From Viola odorata (taxonomy: Eukaryota; Streptophyta; Magnoliopsida; Malpighiales; Violaceae), in assembly GCA_963691705.1 (NCBI GenBank), contig OY829539.1, positions 39,751,656 to 39,815,655 on the forward strand: a stretch of 64,000 nt of DNA, in the 5' to 3' direction. Positions 12,166 through 23,959 of this stretch are shown piece after piece (position 1 is the stretch's first letter; every line of letters starts with the position of its first letter). The notes beneath the pieces are model-generated. The model ran no database searches. It was given only the letters and a program-made list of their open reading frames with translations, and was not told where the DNA came from. The translations under genes and the position numbers were made by a program.

Positions 12166-12424
12166 TGGTAAATTAAGGTTGTCGTAATTTGTTTATGTGG
12201 TTGCCGAAATTTAACTAGAATTATTACACTAACTTTTGTGCTTAAGAACCTTTTTCCTTAGCCAACAAATTGAACCAAATAACATAAATAAAGCTAAAGA
12301 AAACACTGGTATGATAAGGCAAACCAATTTATTGAAACTGCATCACAAAACTTATAATTAAAGGAAAACACAAAACAACATGACAAACATTTGTTGAAAG
12401 GAAACAGAGTACATGAACCCTAAA

Positions 12425-12787
12425 CTAATCTCGGGTTGAAATGTCTGGCATGACATCTGCAAACTTGTTGAGCTCATCAACAACAACTCTCACATTGGTA
12501 AGTGCCAGTTGCATCACATCCCTCTTTTGCTCCATATGAGCAATTGTAAGAGACAGATGGGTGATGCAGGAACCTAGGGAATCAACAACTTGAAGGGTCA
12601 AATCCTCTTCTTCATCATCATTGATATCTTCCTTCCTTTGGCTCATTTCCTCCACTCTCTCTATCAGCTGCTGGATGTCGTGATTTATTTGCAGAACCTT
12701 GTGTTCAAGCTGGACAATATCATATTGAAGATGAGCACTCACTAGTCCCACACAGTTGAGGAGTGTTATCTTGTCCCAACGTACCAT
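12425..12787 (-). CDS. Small helical protein of unknown function
   Basis: This is a complete 120-residue frame with ATG at 12787 and a TATAAAT box on the same strand at 12902-12896, about 109 nt upstream. It is predicted mostly helical: LEHKVLQINHDIQQLIERVE has coiled-coil spacing and is followed by the acidic stretch NDDEEEDL. The C-terminal part (IAHMEQKRD, then VRV, then MPDIS) resembles the C-terminal part of the antisense Tat protein at 52660-53127 (IAMLQQRKD, MRV, IPDIP) in order and spacing. That similarity is my own by-eye observation. No function is assigned. Confidence 0.45.
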   Translation of the reverse strand: MVRWDKITLLNCVGLVSAHLQYDIVQLEHKVLQINHDIQQLIERVEEMSQRKEDINDDEEEDLTLQVVDSLGSCITHLSLTIAHMEQKRDVMQLALTNVRVVVDELNKFADVMPDISTRD

Positions 12788-13166
12788 GGTTAAAAACTAG
12801 AAAATAAATAGAAACAAAGCAAAGAAAACAATGAATAGGGGAAACAATAAAATTGTGGCAGTTTAGGGTTGACAAGAGAACTATGAAAGGAAAGAATTTA
12901 TAGTGGTAAATTAAGGTAACAGAGAGTCGTGTGAAAGGGTGTCTTTGAAGCGGTGCATGGTTTGGGAAGGTAAAAAGCTGGAGAAAGTAGTAACCGATCA
13001 GGAATCTCATTGGGGTATGCAGAGGTAGTGGAATCCTTTTGACTACACACTTCTTATCCAACAATACACGAAATAGACTAGTAAAAGCATCCTGCAATAA
13101 TGTTTCTGTCCAACAGTTGCAGATGCATGGAAAACATCCATTTCTTATCCAACAATACATGAAACA

Positions 13167-13482
13167 ACACAAATTACCATTCAAAGCCAAGCACAAATTA
13201 CCATTGTAGACCAATCACAAATTACCATTGCAAACCTGTTTAGATAAAGCATATAATGTTTGCTATACCATCCTACACATAGTGACATCCTTCACCAAAA
13301 AGATACAGTAGCAAACAAAGCTTGCTATATCTACTTTCCATCCTACACATAGTGACATCCTTCACCAAAAAGATACAGTAGCAAATAGAGCTTGCTATAT
13401 CTACTTTCCATCCTACACATAGTAGCATCCTTCACCAAAAAGATACAGTAGCAAACAGAGCTTTCTATATCTACTTTCCATA
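13167..13482. repeat. Two short tandem repeat arrays in the MLE
   Basis: First there are about three copies of a 27-30-bp unit containing CACAAATTACCATT (about 13167-13235). Then come about three copies of a 70-bp unit containing CATCCTACACATAGTGACAT and CACCAAAAAGATACAGTAGC (about 13255-13482). Confidence 0.8.
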
Positions 13483-13544
13483 TACTCCATAAAAATATGA
13501 ACAACCTAATTACTATATCTACCACAAAATGTACAATCTAATGA

Positions 13545-15313
13545 CTATATCTGTCCAAAAATTAACAATTCTAGTTGGCTCTCCCAACTAAAAAATAAAT
13601 TGTTAGGTTCATCAACAATCAATATTCCACTATGTATCCTGAAAAACAAATAATAAGGCAGTGTCAATAACATGTCGGTATTAAAGAAGTGGATTGATAG
13701 TATATGATTGAACAAATCACAGTATGTCTTAAATTGTAACAGAGGGAGATGAGCAACAATAGTTGCAATGAGAAGTGGATCACATGACAACCTGGATGGA
13801 AGCAAACCAAGCCTAGCTAACTGTTTCTTTTTCATTTGAGGGATTCTATACGTATTGGAACCTCTAATTTTCAAAATTTCAATCATGCATGACTGGAGAG
13901 TTATAAAAATGCTATTTGCCTTAACATTAGAAAACTCAACAAAAGATTTCTTAATAGCTTCCACTAATTGTTCTACATCTCTTGCACACTTCTTTTCTTG
14001 CAAAGATTGAATAACTCTAAAAAATCCAAGATCAAGCACATTTAAATCAGGGGAATTAGGAGGCTGACATAACAATTTAATATTCAATTCTACATTCTCA
14101 GCTGCAACTAAGAAATCAACATCATCCGCATGGATATGTGTCTTTGTATTATCTTGTTGGATGATAATTGGATCCATGAGGCTATCCCTTGGACATTTCT
14201 CCTTAATGACAGGTAAAACTTGTTCAATCATGAACTGCCTAATGACTTTCCTATCTATTTTTAGAATCGGCTTCACTTCTATGGTTCCAGCTACCCTATT
14301 TGAACTGGACCTAATAGTAACAATCTCATTTACTATTGGAAAAACTCCTATCCAATCATCAAACATACAATTCCCATGAGAGTCATACCTAGGCCTATCA
14401 ACAACTGCAAGGAACATAATCTTAGGAATAAAATTGAAACTTTTGATGTTTCTTATAGGTTCATCTTCGTCAAGAAGAAGGTAGTAAGTCTGGACTTTTT
14501 TTTGTCATTTGGAACCATTTCTCATCGATGTGAACCACATTCTCCATGTCGTGTAAAGTATTAGATGCTGGAAGTGAGTTTGGATCAATCATTGATAGAC
14601 AATATTGAACCCTTTGCACACGATTTGCCTCTCTCAATAATGGTTTGATGTAATTACTGTGGCGCTTCACTTCTCCACTTTTCAATTTGGAAGCCAAGAA
14701 GGATCTGGAAATACCTAAAGCACAAGTAAGAGACCTTAGAGTTGATCTCTCATTTAAAGGAATCTCTCTATTTTTTTGCAAATCTAATTGAATCCTTTTT
14801 CTACCACAATTTTTGACTTTGTTTAGAGAAACATTGTGGTTGCCGGAGTCCCTTCCCATTTTCCATAGTCGCTGGATCCATCGAATATTCACATTGAGTA
14901 ACTCAACAACTTCCTTAGTTGTTGTCTTTTTTAGCTTTCCACCAACACTTTTTTTCCAAAATCATATTATAAGCTAAGAGTCTGTCCTCATGACTGAGCT
15001 CTCTTCTTATTGGATTTAGACCTAATATTAACACAATACCACATCATTGAAATTGAGGAGAGGAACACCTTCAAACTTCCACAATACTACTATAAGATGA
15101 AGTAACATTACCTTGAACACCAATGTGAGGTACTGGTTCCACATTTATATCTGGCATTTCTTCACGGACTTTGTCTTCTTCACGGATATTTGTGGGTTGT
15201 TCTTCATCTTCATTTCGGTCAGGGAATTCTTCACCTTCTAACACAATCTCAACATTTAGGGAGGGGTGATGGATTATGTTGAAACAAATTGAAAGGGTCG
15301 CATTCGATGTCAT
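13545..15313 (-). pseudogene. Mariner-like transposase remnant
   Basis: DDE/D transposase of the plant mariner group. Reading right to left, an N-terminal part starts at ATG 15313 and has the acidic PDINVEP stretch. A helix-turn-helix region follows (IRRELSHEDR, then RSLTCALGISRSFLASKLK). The catalytic blocks come next: VVHIDEKWF, IIQQDNTKTH, and NSPDLNVLDLGFF for the third aspartate. The frame is broken: stops and a shift near 14900-14950, and a one-base shift after WFQMTKK near 14490, beyond which the next frame resumes and leads into MFLAVVDRPRYD. A first intron may lie near 15010-15070. The end at 13545 is that of the open frame; the true C-terminus may be nearer 13780. Confidence 0.85.
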
Positions 15314-15669
15314 CCATTGTTTTTCACGAAAACAGTGCTTGAGAGTGCAAGTCGAAATTTGAGAGCTGAAGAGAAATGGGAATATGGATGTATAGAGTGA
15401 GAGCATTGTAAACTGGGATTTGAAAAATTGGGCGGAGGGAATTGAAAATTTAGGAGGGATGAGGAAAAAATTGAACATATTTAGTGTGGAGAAATGATCA
15501 AGTGTTAAATCATTAGCTTATAATACGGTAGAGTTGAAAAGTGAGGAGGCAGTATCGTAATTATGCGAAAAGCATAGGGGCAGTATGGTAATCAATACTC
15601 ATCAACAATCTCTCCTTAATCTCCATGTCCATCCTCCAAAAGACATAACCAAGGACGGACGGAGTATAA

Positions 15670-15880
15670 GAGTAAAGTGGTAAAATAACTAAATTTTCTT
15701 TTCCTTCCATCCATGTTGCCATGCACAAATATTATAATTTTTTTCTTTTTTCTTTGTATCTGAAAGATGTAGCCATACAAAGGAAATGAAAATAGAAATT
15801 TCCTTCCTCTCATTTCATTTTCTTTCCCTAATTAAATTTTTCTTCTTTTTTTTCATACATTTTAGTTCTCATACAAAACC
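15670..15880. repeat. Right arm of the older inverted-repeat element
   Basis: Inverted counterpart of 9885-10100; it starts a few bases outside the MLE end. Confidence 0.45.
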
Positions 15881-17117
15881 TTTAGGTGCTAAATCTTCTT
15901 TCTTTTTTAAATTTTTATTTGCAATCACTTATTAAAAAAGAAAAAACCTAAAAATCTTCTCCCATCCCCTTCCTATTTCTTCTCTGAGTTCTCTCTTCCA
16001 TCTTCATCTTCTTCCTTTCATACTTAATTGTTACGGATGAGTATTTTGCGCAGTGGAAAACAACATTTAAAATCCAATTTATCCCAAAAAGTGCAAGAGT
16101 TACAATTTAATTTGTAGTTATTTACTAAAATGAACATATGCAAAGTAGAAAACTCAACGCAAATATATTTTCCAGATCTAATTTTCATAGCCTTAAGAAT
16201 TTTGAGATGGTAGAATAGGAAAATTTGGGATGGTGGAGCACCCTTGCAATCTCTGGATTATTATATACCCTTCTTCAAGGCAGATCTGGTGAGCACGAAC
16301 AAACCAGCAAACCTCCTCCAGACCTCCACCGCAAGACCACCACCACGCTACAACAGCTCTCATCTGTTCTTCATAAAACCGATTGCCACTTGATGATTCA
16401 GACCACCATTTCCGTCCATCTCCCAATTTCTAGTCACCATCGTGCCTCCGACGACCCTCGTCCCTCCCTCTTGCGATGATGTTATTCTGAACAAAGGAAA
16501 AAGGAAAGAAAAATAATAAAGTATGACATCTTTGTTGTACTTGCTAGAGTTAATGATTTGAAGAATGTTAATTAGGCCATTCTCCTTTTAAGGAATTAAA
16601 CAAGTTCATATCTAAGTTTAATGTTTAGAAAGAAAGATGGTGATTAGTTAAATTTTGGATTGAGTCCTTGAATAATGAATATGCAAAGGTGATGAAAATG
16701 AAAACATTTACCAAAAGGAAAAGGAATGCCGTGAAGGATGGTGGTTGCTTTGGTTTGTTTGCCTTGTCTGCATCGATCTTTCTTACAAACACGGAAAGAA
16801 AAGAATCCAATTTGTATCAACATTAGTTTCGATCAAAATGGTAACGAATTTATCTACTCTTAATTAAAATCTCGAGTTCAAATCTTGAAAATAGAAAAAA
16901 TTATAGTGGTAGAATCATCGCTTTTTAAAATCCAACCGAACTTGAACAAAATTGGTATGAATTGAGAAGATATGCTGGGAACTAAACAAAAAAGAAGGAA
17001 TCCAATTGGTGAATTCTTTGGTATTTGTTATCTTCTAACTTTGAATAAGGAATGCCGTGACACTTTTTTTTTTAATGATTTGATGGCTCCGCATCAATCA
17101 TTCCCTCTGCCCTCTAC
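15881..17117. other. Region upstream of sucrose synthase
   Basis: I see no gene. Small frames at 16193-16479 face each other on opposite strands and have no recognisable motifs. The last few hundred bases should contain sucrose synthase promoter elements. Confidence 0.4.
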
Positions 17118-17124
17118 TATATAA
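17118..17124 (+). promoter_or_regulatory. TATA box of sucrose synthase
   Basis: TATATAA lies 104 nt upstream of the sucrose synthase ATG, placing transcription start near 17150. Confidence 0.65.
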
Positions 17125-17227
17125 GCCATCTAACATGTCTATCCCCAGACAAGTGAGTAATTAAGTAAGTAAGTTGGCTGACACCATTTGATTCAAGTTT
17201 CAAGTCAATATATAGGCATAGCTAAGA

Positions 17228-20200
17228 ATGGCCGGTAAAGCAACGTTAAAGCGGTCGGATTCAATAGCCGATAACATGCCAGAGGCGTTGAAGCAGAGCA
17301 GGTATCACATGAAGAAGTGCTTTGCAAAGTACATTGATAAGGGAAGAAGATTGATGAAGCTTCAAAATCTGCTCGATGAAATGGAAAATGTCATAGACGA
17401 CGTCTCCCAAAGAACCAAGGTCCTCCAAGGTTTGCTTGGGGACATCTGGTTCTCTATTCAGGTCCGTCCATCCATCCATCTACCTACTGTTTCATATAAT
17501 TTAGTATCTTTTTGTCATCTTATTATAAGTTACTTTGTCTATGCGAGCATGATTCATTGTGGTGTTTTTGGACCGTTGTTTTTTTGGTGCTTATGGATAC
17601 TATTCCAGGAAGCGTTAGTGATTCCTCCTTACGTAGCATTTGCAATAAGACCAAGTCCTGGGTTCTGGGAATTTGTCAAAGTCAATTCGGCCAATCTCTC
17701 TGTTGAGGGTATCAGCTCAAAGGATTACTTGAAACTCAAAGAAATGATATATGACGAGACTTGGTAACAACATAGCCTCTGCCTCTGCCTCTGCCTCTTT
17801 TAGCTGCTACTGCTAGCTTTTAACCAACTTTTTTTGAAACCATGGATTGGCAGGGCAAAAGATGAGAATGCTCTGGAAGTGGATTTTGGAGCATTTGATC
17901 ATGCTACGCCTCACATGACCTTGTCCTCTTGTATTGGGAATGGCCTTAACTTTGTGACAAAGTTCATTTCGTCAAAGCTAGGCAGCCGTCTCGAGAATGC
18001 TCAACCTCTCATCGATTATCTACTGTCGCTCACTCGTCAAGGAGAAGTACACTCAATGCTCAATCATCTTCTTTTTCACCAATCTTTTTTCGTGGATTGC
18101 TTATGTCTTTTTTTCTTTGAATTTGCAGAAACTCATGATAAATGAGAATCTCAGCACTGCTGCAAAGCTTCAAATGGCCCTGATTGTTGCTCAAGTCTAC
18201 CTCTCTGGACATCCCAAGGACACCCCATACCAAACTTTTGAGCTAAGGTAATAAACATTTTTTCACTAGTTAAGTAGAGCGGCGTGAGAGCTGAAACAAA
18301 GATTTCCTGTGGTTTTGCAGCTTGAAAGAGTGGGGATTCGAGAAGGGATGGGGCGATACTGCAGAACGAGTGGAAGAAACAATGAGATGCCTTTCAGAGG
18401 TACTTCAAGCCCCGGATCCTATCAACATGGAGAAGTTCTTCAACAGGTTACCCGCGGTTTTCAATGTTGTCATTTTCTCTCCTCATGGCTACTTTGGACA
18501 ATCGGACGTCCTTGGATTGCCTGACACCGGCGGACAGGTAACAATTCCTCTTCTGCTTCTGGCATGAAAGAAAATGTCAAATTCGGTATTTATCAATCTG
18601 ATGAGCAAACTATGGTCCTGCATTTTTCCTGTGTTCAGGTGGTTTATATTCTAGACCAGGTAAAAGCTTTGGAGGAGGAATTGCTCTTCAGGATTAAGCA
18701 GCAAGGACTTACAATAAAGCCTCAAATTGTTGTAGTAAGTTTAGAATTATTACCATAATGACTTAATTTCCAATAAAGCCTCAAATTGTTGTAGTAAGTC
18801 AAGTGCAATCAACGTGTTCTTTCACTTGCTGAACAGGTCACAAGACTCATTCCGGATGCTCACGGAACCAAGTGCAACCAGGAGCTGGAAGCAATTGAAG
18901 GAACGAAGCACTCCAACATTCTTCGGGTTCCATTTACTACGCCAGAAAATCAGGTCCTTCGCCAATGGGTTTCTCGCTTCGATGTCTACCCCTATCTCGA
19001 AAGGTTTACTCAGGTGCCTGCTTGTTCCTGGACAAAGTTTCTGTGGTATTAAACCCATCTTTTGCAACTGTTTGTGGTGAATCTCTAGTTTCTGTTGATT
19101 CCTATAGGATGTCACTACAAACATCCTAGAACTAATGGAAGGAAAACCTGATCTCATCATTGGAAACTACACCGACGGCAATTTAGTAGCGACTCTCATG
19201 GCCAGTAAACTTGGAATAACTCAGGTGCCCCTAAACCATTACAATTGCCTTAATTCAGTTACTTCTGTAGAAAACCATTCCGAAAGTTCTTATCATTAAG
19301 AAGGTCTGACTCCGATATATCACATCAGGCAACAATAGCCCATGCTCTTGAGAAGACAAAGTACCAAGATTCAGATATAAAGTGGAAAGAATTAGACCCC
19401 AAATATCATTTCTCCTGCCAATTCATAGCTGATACAATAGCGATGAACGCTGCTGATTTTGTAATTACAAGCACATATCAGGAGATCGCTGGAAGGTTAG
19501 CAAACTATCTTCACACCTTGCCATTTTTGAATTTGACTATAAACTTTTTGGTACAATACAAGACAATTTAAAAGCACCGTAAGAGAAAATCCATTATCTT
19601 GGCTCTTTTTCTTCCATTTTGAATTATCATTATTATTATGATAAATCACTTGCATGCACAAAATATTACCAAATAAATCACAGGAAGGTGTTTAAGTTCC
19701 AGGATATTGTATTGAATGAGAATTGAAATGGTTGCAGCAAAGATAGACTGGGACAGTACGAAAGCCATTCTGCATTCAGCCTCCCAGGCTTGTGTCGTGT
19801 TGTTTCAGGCATCAACATCTTCGATCCCAAGTTCAACATCGCGGCCCCTGGAGCTGACCAATCTATCTATTTTCCACACACTGAGAAACAGAACCGGTTC
19901 ACCCAATTTCATCCTATTATTCAAGAACTATTGTATGGTGATGAGGAAAACGAACAACATATGTAAGTAGCAGAAGTAGCATCTTTACTCTAACATAAAC
20001 ATTAATTGACAATTATTTGAAGTGATCATATAGCTAATCCGATGGGCATTGTCAAACAGTGGATATCTAGCAGACAAGAACAAACCAATTATCTTTTCAA
20101 TGGCGAGGCTCGATACAGTTAAGAACCTGACTGGATTAACTGAGTGGTATGGTAAGAGCAAGAGGCTGAGAAATTTGGTTAACCTGGTTATAGTTGGGGG

Positions 20201-21403
20201 GTTCTTTGATCCAAACAAATCCAAGGATAGAGAGGAAATTGCTGAAATAAAAAAGATGCATAACTTGATGGAGAAATTCGAGCTCCGGGGTCAGATGAGA
20301 TGGATAGCGGCACAGACTGATAGGAAGCGCAACGGGGAGCTCTACCGGTGCATTGCTGATACAAAGGGGGCTTTTGTCCAGCCAGCTCTCTATGAAGCAT
20401 TTGGACTGACAGTCATTGAGGCAATGAACTGTGGACTGCCAACCTTTGCAACCAACCAAGGTGGTCCTGCTGAAATTATTGTTGATGGAATCTCAGGCTT
20501 CCATATCAATCCCACCAACGGAGGTGATTCGAGCAACAAAATTGCTGATTTCTTCGAGAACTGCACAGTCAATGAAGGTTACTGGAATAAGGTTTCGGAG
20601 GAAGGGCTTAACCGTATAAACGAATGGTAAAGTACATTGTGCTTTGCGCTGTTCTAATTGAGTTCTGTTTTTTCTCTGGATTCAATGGTCGAAACTGCTT
20701 CTGGCAGTTGAATCTATTATATGGGAAAACAGAAGTCAATCACATACAGACTACTAATGTTTATGCATTTGTTCTTGATTGATGTAATTTTATTTTCAGA
20801 ATCATCAGTAACTGACATGGCCTTGTCTTTTGTAGCTACACTTGGAAAATCTATGCGAACAAGTTACTGAATATGAGCAACATGTATGGCTTTTGGCGGC
20901 AGCTGAACAAGGACCAGAAACTAGCAAAGCAAAGATACATCCAAATTCTGTACAGTCTCCAATTCAAGAAATTGGTATGTCATTCTTGTACTCACAGCTA
21001 TGCATCAAGAAGATTGCAAGAAAATCTTCTAACACTATAGTTGGTTTTCATCCCACAGTCAAAGAATGTTGCTATCCCAAATGAAGAGGCACAAATACCA
21101 GTCTCTGAGCCAATAGCTAAAACCCAGCCCACCACAAGGCAAGCAAGGTAACTAAACTTTCCTCCTTAAAAGAATGAAAGTAAATTAAGCAGATGCCATT
21201 GCTTTTCGACTATCGACTGATGTACCTTTTTTTCTCTCTCTAAACTCGAATGCAGCACAAAAAGTACACAGAGTCGGCTGCAAAGGTACAATTAGCTAAA
21301 ACATAGAGCCGTAATAGCGATATTCTCATACAAATCATGCATTAGTTTAATAAAGCTACTAACAACAGACTTTTAACCTATTCTCAGGTTGCTTGGAGCT
21401 TAA
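17228..21403 (+). CDS. SUS: Sucrose synthase, 15 exons, group III (SUS5/6/7-like)
   Basis: Cytosolic GT4 glycosyltransferase that reversibly converts sucrose plus UDP to UDP-glucose plus fructose, feeding sink metabolism and callose or cellulose synthesis. Exons: 17228-17461, 17609-17763, 17854-18046, 18129-18247, 18321-18537, 18639-18734, 18837-19013, 19108-19224, 19329-19495, 19738-19962, 20060-20626, 20836-20974, 21059-21147, 21256-21285, 21388-21403. All junctions are GT-AG, phases agree, and the total is 2541 nt (846 residues). The N-terminal regulatory domain has a serine context KRSDSIADN. Catalytic blocks are SPHGYF then [32 protein letters not shown] (Arg and Lys of the active site), and the E-x7-E motif in [12 protein letters not shown]. 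The length exceeds the usual 805 because of a Ser/Thr/Gln-rich C-terminal tail spread over two tiny exons (30 and 16 nt) ending RLLGA. That tail suggests the phloem-associated SUS5/6/7 group. The gene looks intact. Confidence 0.96.
17776..17800 (+). repeat. GCCTCT hexanucleotide microsatellite
   Basis: About four GCCTCT units lie in intron 2 of sucrose synthase. Confidence 0.85.
18712..18799 (+). repeat. 29-bp duplication of exon 6 end and its splice donor
   Basis: The sequence from CAATAAAGCC through GTAGTAAGT occurs at 18712-18740 and again at 18771-18799, 59 bp apart, inside sucrose synthase intron 6. The second copy supplies an identical 5' splice site. Confidence 0.9.
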
Positions 21404-22107
21404 ATTGCTACAAGCAGGAGTCTCCATTACTTGTGTGGACCTTCCACATGCTCAGATCATCAAGTGGTGCAATGTATAATAATGATTGGAAACAAATAGA
21501 TGTATTAATAATGCCATAAAAAGCTACAAATAGCTTACCATATTATATTATTTCATTGCTACAAAATATGGAATCTAATAATAGCTGCCACTCATTTCTG
21601 TTTTTACTATAACTATTCTTACCTTAAGTATACATATATACACTATATACAAGTCCAAAAAGTAATACCGTATGCATAATCTCACGCTAATTTTGTATTA
21701 AAGTAAATAAATAAATTAGTTTAATAGAAATTAAGTATTGTTACTAACCTTAATTTGTATGAACAATCATTATTATATATAAATATCGTTATGGAATAAT
21801 ATGAATACTTTATTTGTAGATGATTACAAATTAGTGTTTACCTATATAGAGAGCGATGTGATTCTTAATATTTTGAAACTCCAACCTTTCTGGATTCTAT
21901 AACTTGCGATATAAGTTCACACTAAACATTTCAACTAATTATGCAATAACCAATTAATTTTTTGTAACATTATCTTTGGAAAATTAAAATTCTAATATAT
22001 ATAAGTTATGTGGTGAAACTTTAAAAATGACTTGAGAGGAAATCATATAAGATTCCTAAAATCCTCACATAATGCCGTATGTCATTCTTGAGTCACTAAT
22101 AAATTAA
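21404..22107. other. Sucrose synthase 3' UTR and AT-rich spacer
   Basis: The stretch after the TAA stop probably holds the 3' UTR in its first 200-300 bases. The rest is AT-rich without recognised features. Confidence 0.45.
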
Positions 22108-22360
22108 CATGTGGTTAGGGGTGTACAAGAAACGGAACCGACCCGGTCTGGAAACTGGCCCGGAACCGACTCGGTCTGGAAACTGGCCCGGAACCGGCCT
22201 GGTTTGGAAACCGGCCTGGAACCGACCTTTTTTTGGTCCGGACCGGACCGGTCAGTTTTTTTTTTTTTTTGACCAGGTTCGGTCCGGTTCTCCACCCCTC
22301 AAAATTCGGGAACCGGCCCGGAGAACTAGTAGAACCGGAAGTATATATATATATCAAAGT

Positions 22361-22433
22361 TTCCATTTGGTTTAATGGTTAAGTCATCACCTATTGTATT
22401 AGAGGGGAGAGGTTCAAATCCTCTTGGTTCCCA
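22361..22433 (+). other. tRNA-like sequence with pol III terminator
   Basis: An A-box-like TGGTTTAATGGTTAAG and a B-box GGTTCAAATCC (22411-22421) sit at tRNA spacing. The T arm is perfect: AGAGG / CCTCT around a 7-nt loop (22408-22424). Nine thymines follow (22435-22443), an ideal pol III terminator. However, the 5' acceptor strand does not pair with the 3' strand and no convincing anticodon stem is seen, so this is not a functional tRNA gene. It may be a tRNA pseudogene or the head of a SINE. Confidence 0.45.
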
Positions 22434-22538
22434 CTTTTTTTTTCTTTCTAAACTTAACTCTTTCTCTTTCTTTTTTCCTTCTAAACTATATTAAAACTCC
22501 TCATGCATATAGATATTTTTTCTAGTAATATAGTTGTA

Positions 22539-23875
22539 AACTCAATTAAAAGTCCTCATTTTTTCTTTTTATTTGTTATTTTAAATACAAAATTTTATTA
22601 AGAATGTTATATGAACTAAGAAATAAAATTTTAATAGCCATTTATATAGTTAAGATGACACATACTACTAATATATTACTGTAAATTGTAATAGCCGTTT
22701 ATATAGTTAATATGTATAAAGTAAGACTTTTAATTATTAATAATATAGTTATTAATTATTATCAATTGTCATAAAATTAAAATTTACTAATTGTTTAGAG
22801 TTTTATGCTTTTAATTTAAATTGTATTAATGTTTAAATTACTAATGTATTATGCATTTTTCCTTTTTTTTCTTTTAAACTCAATTAAAAGTCCTCATTTT
22901 TTTTCTTTTTATTTGTTACTTTAAATACAAAATTTTATTAAGGATGTTATATCACCTAAGAAATAAAATTTTAATATCCATTTACATAGTTAAAATGACA
23001 CATACTAGTAATATATTATTGTAAATTGTAATAGTCATTTATATAGTTAATATGTATAAAGTAAGACTTTTAATTATTAATAATATAGTTATTAATTATT
23101 ATCAATTGTCATAAAATTAAAATTTACCAATTTTTTAGAGGTTTATGCTTTTAATTTAAATTGTATTAATATTTAAATTACTAATGTATTATGCATTTTT
23201 TCTTTTTTTTCTTTTAAACTCAATTAAAAGTCCTCATTTTTTTCTTTTTATTTGTTACTTTAAATACAAAATTTTATTAAGGATGTTATATCACCTAAGA
23301 AATAAAATTTTAATAGCCATTTATATAGTTAAAATGACACATACTAGTAATATATTATTATAAATTGTAATAGTCATTTATATAGTTAATATGTATAAAG
23401 TAAGACTTTTAATTATTAATAATATAGTTATTAATTATTATCAATTGTCATAAAATTAAAATTTACCAATTGTTTAGAGTTTTATGCTTTTAATTTAAAT
23501 TGTATTAATGTTTAAATTACTAATGTATTATGCATTTTTCCTTTTTTTTCTTTAAACTCAATTAAAAGTCCTCATTTTTTTCTTTTTATTTGTTACTTTA
23601 AATACAAAATTTTATTAAGGATGTTATATCACCTAAGAAATAAAATTTTAATAGTCATTTATATAGTTAAAATTACACATACTAGTAATATATTATTGTA
23701 AATTGTAATAGCCATTTATATAGTTAATATGTATAAAGTAAGACCATTAATTATTAATAATATAGTTATTAATTATTATCAATTGTTATAAAATTAAAAT
23801 TTATTAATTGTTTAGAATTTTATGCTTTTAATTTAAATTGTATTAATGTTTAAATTACTAATGTATTATTGTAAA
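22539..23875. repeat. Tandem array, four units of about 338 bp
   Basis: Units begin with AAACTCAATTAAAAGTCCTC at about 22539, 22876, 23216 and 23554 and are nearly identical. They are strongly AT-rich and non-coding, and they form the core of the hAT-type element. Confidence 0.9.
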
Positions 23876-23879
23876 TCAT

Positions 23880-23935
23880 GTTTAATGTCAAAATGACGTG
23901 TTTATTGTTAAAACGACGTCGTTTTGACATTAAAC
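23880..23935. repeat. Short hairpin around AAAACGACGTCGTTTT
   Basis: GTTTAATGTCAAAATGACG and its inverse flank the perfect palindrome AAAACGACGTCGTTTT at 23910-23925. Confidence 0.75.
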
Positions 23936-23959
23936 CAAATTGAATTGAAATTAGATTGT

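Larger units (their letters stand above)
10462..15664 (-). mobile_element. Mariner-like element (MLE), about 5.2 kb
   Basis: The ends are CTCCCTCCGTCTTTG at 10462 and the inverse of CTCCGTCCGTCCTTG at 15664, both flanked by TA (10460-10461 and 15665-15666), typical of plant Tc1/mariner elements. A minus-strand DD39D-type transposase remnant lies in the right third. Unusually, the left half carries two more open genes (10873-11493 plus, 12425-12787 minus) and several short tandem repeats. Plant MLEs I know usually carry transposase only, so the extra genes may be captured or may come from a nested element whose ends I did not find. Confidence 0.75.

Noticed and set aside
13255..13482. CRISPR-like array
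   Set aside because: The 70-bp units are contiguous with no unique spacers, and the context is eukaryotic.
16193..16479. Opposing frames upstream of sucrose synthase
   Set aside because: No start context, motif or composition supporting either; they cancel each other.
22361..22433. Functional tRNA gene
   Set aside because: The acceptor stem does not pair and no anticodon stem is visible; retained only as tRNA-like.
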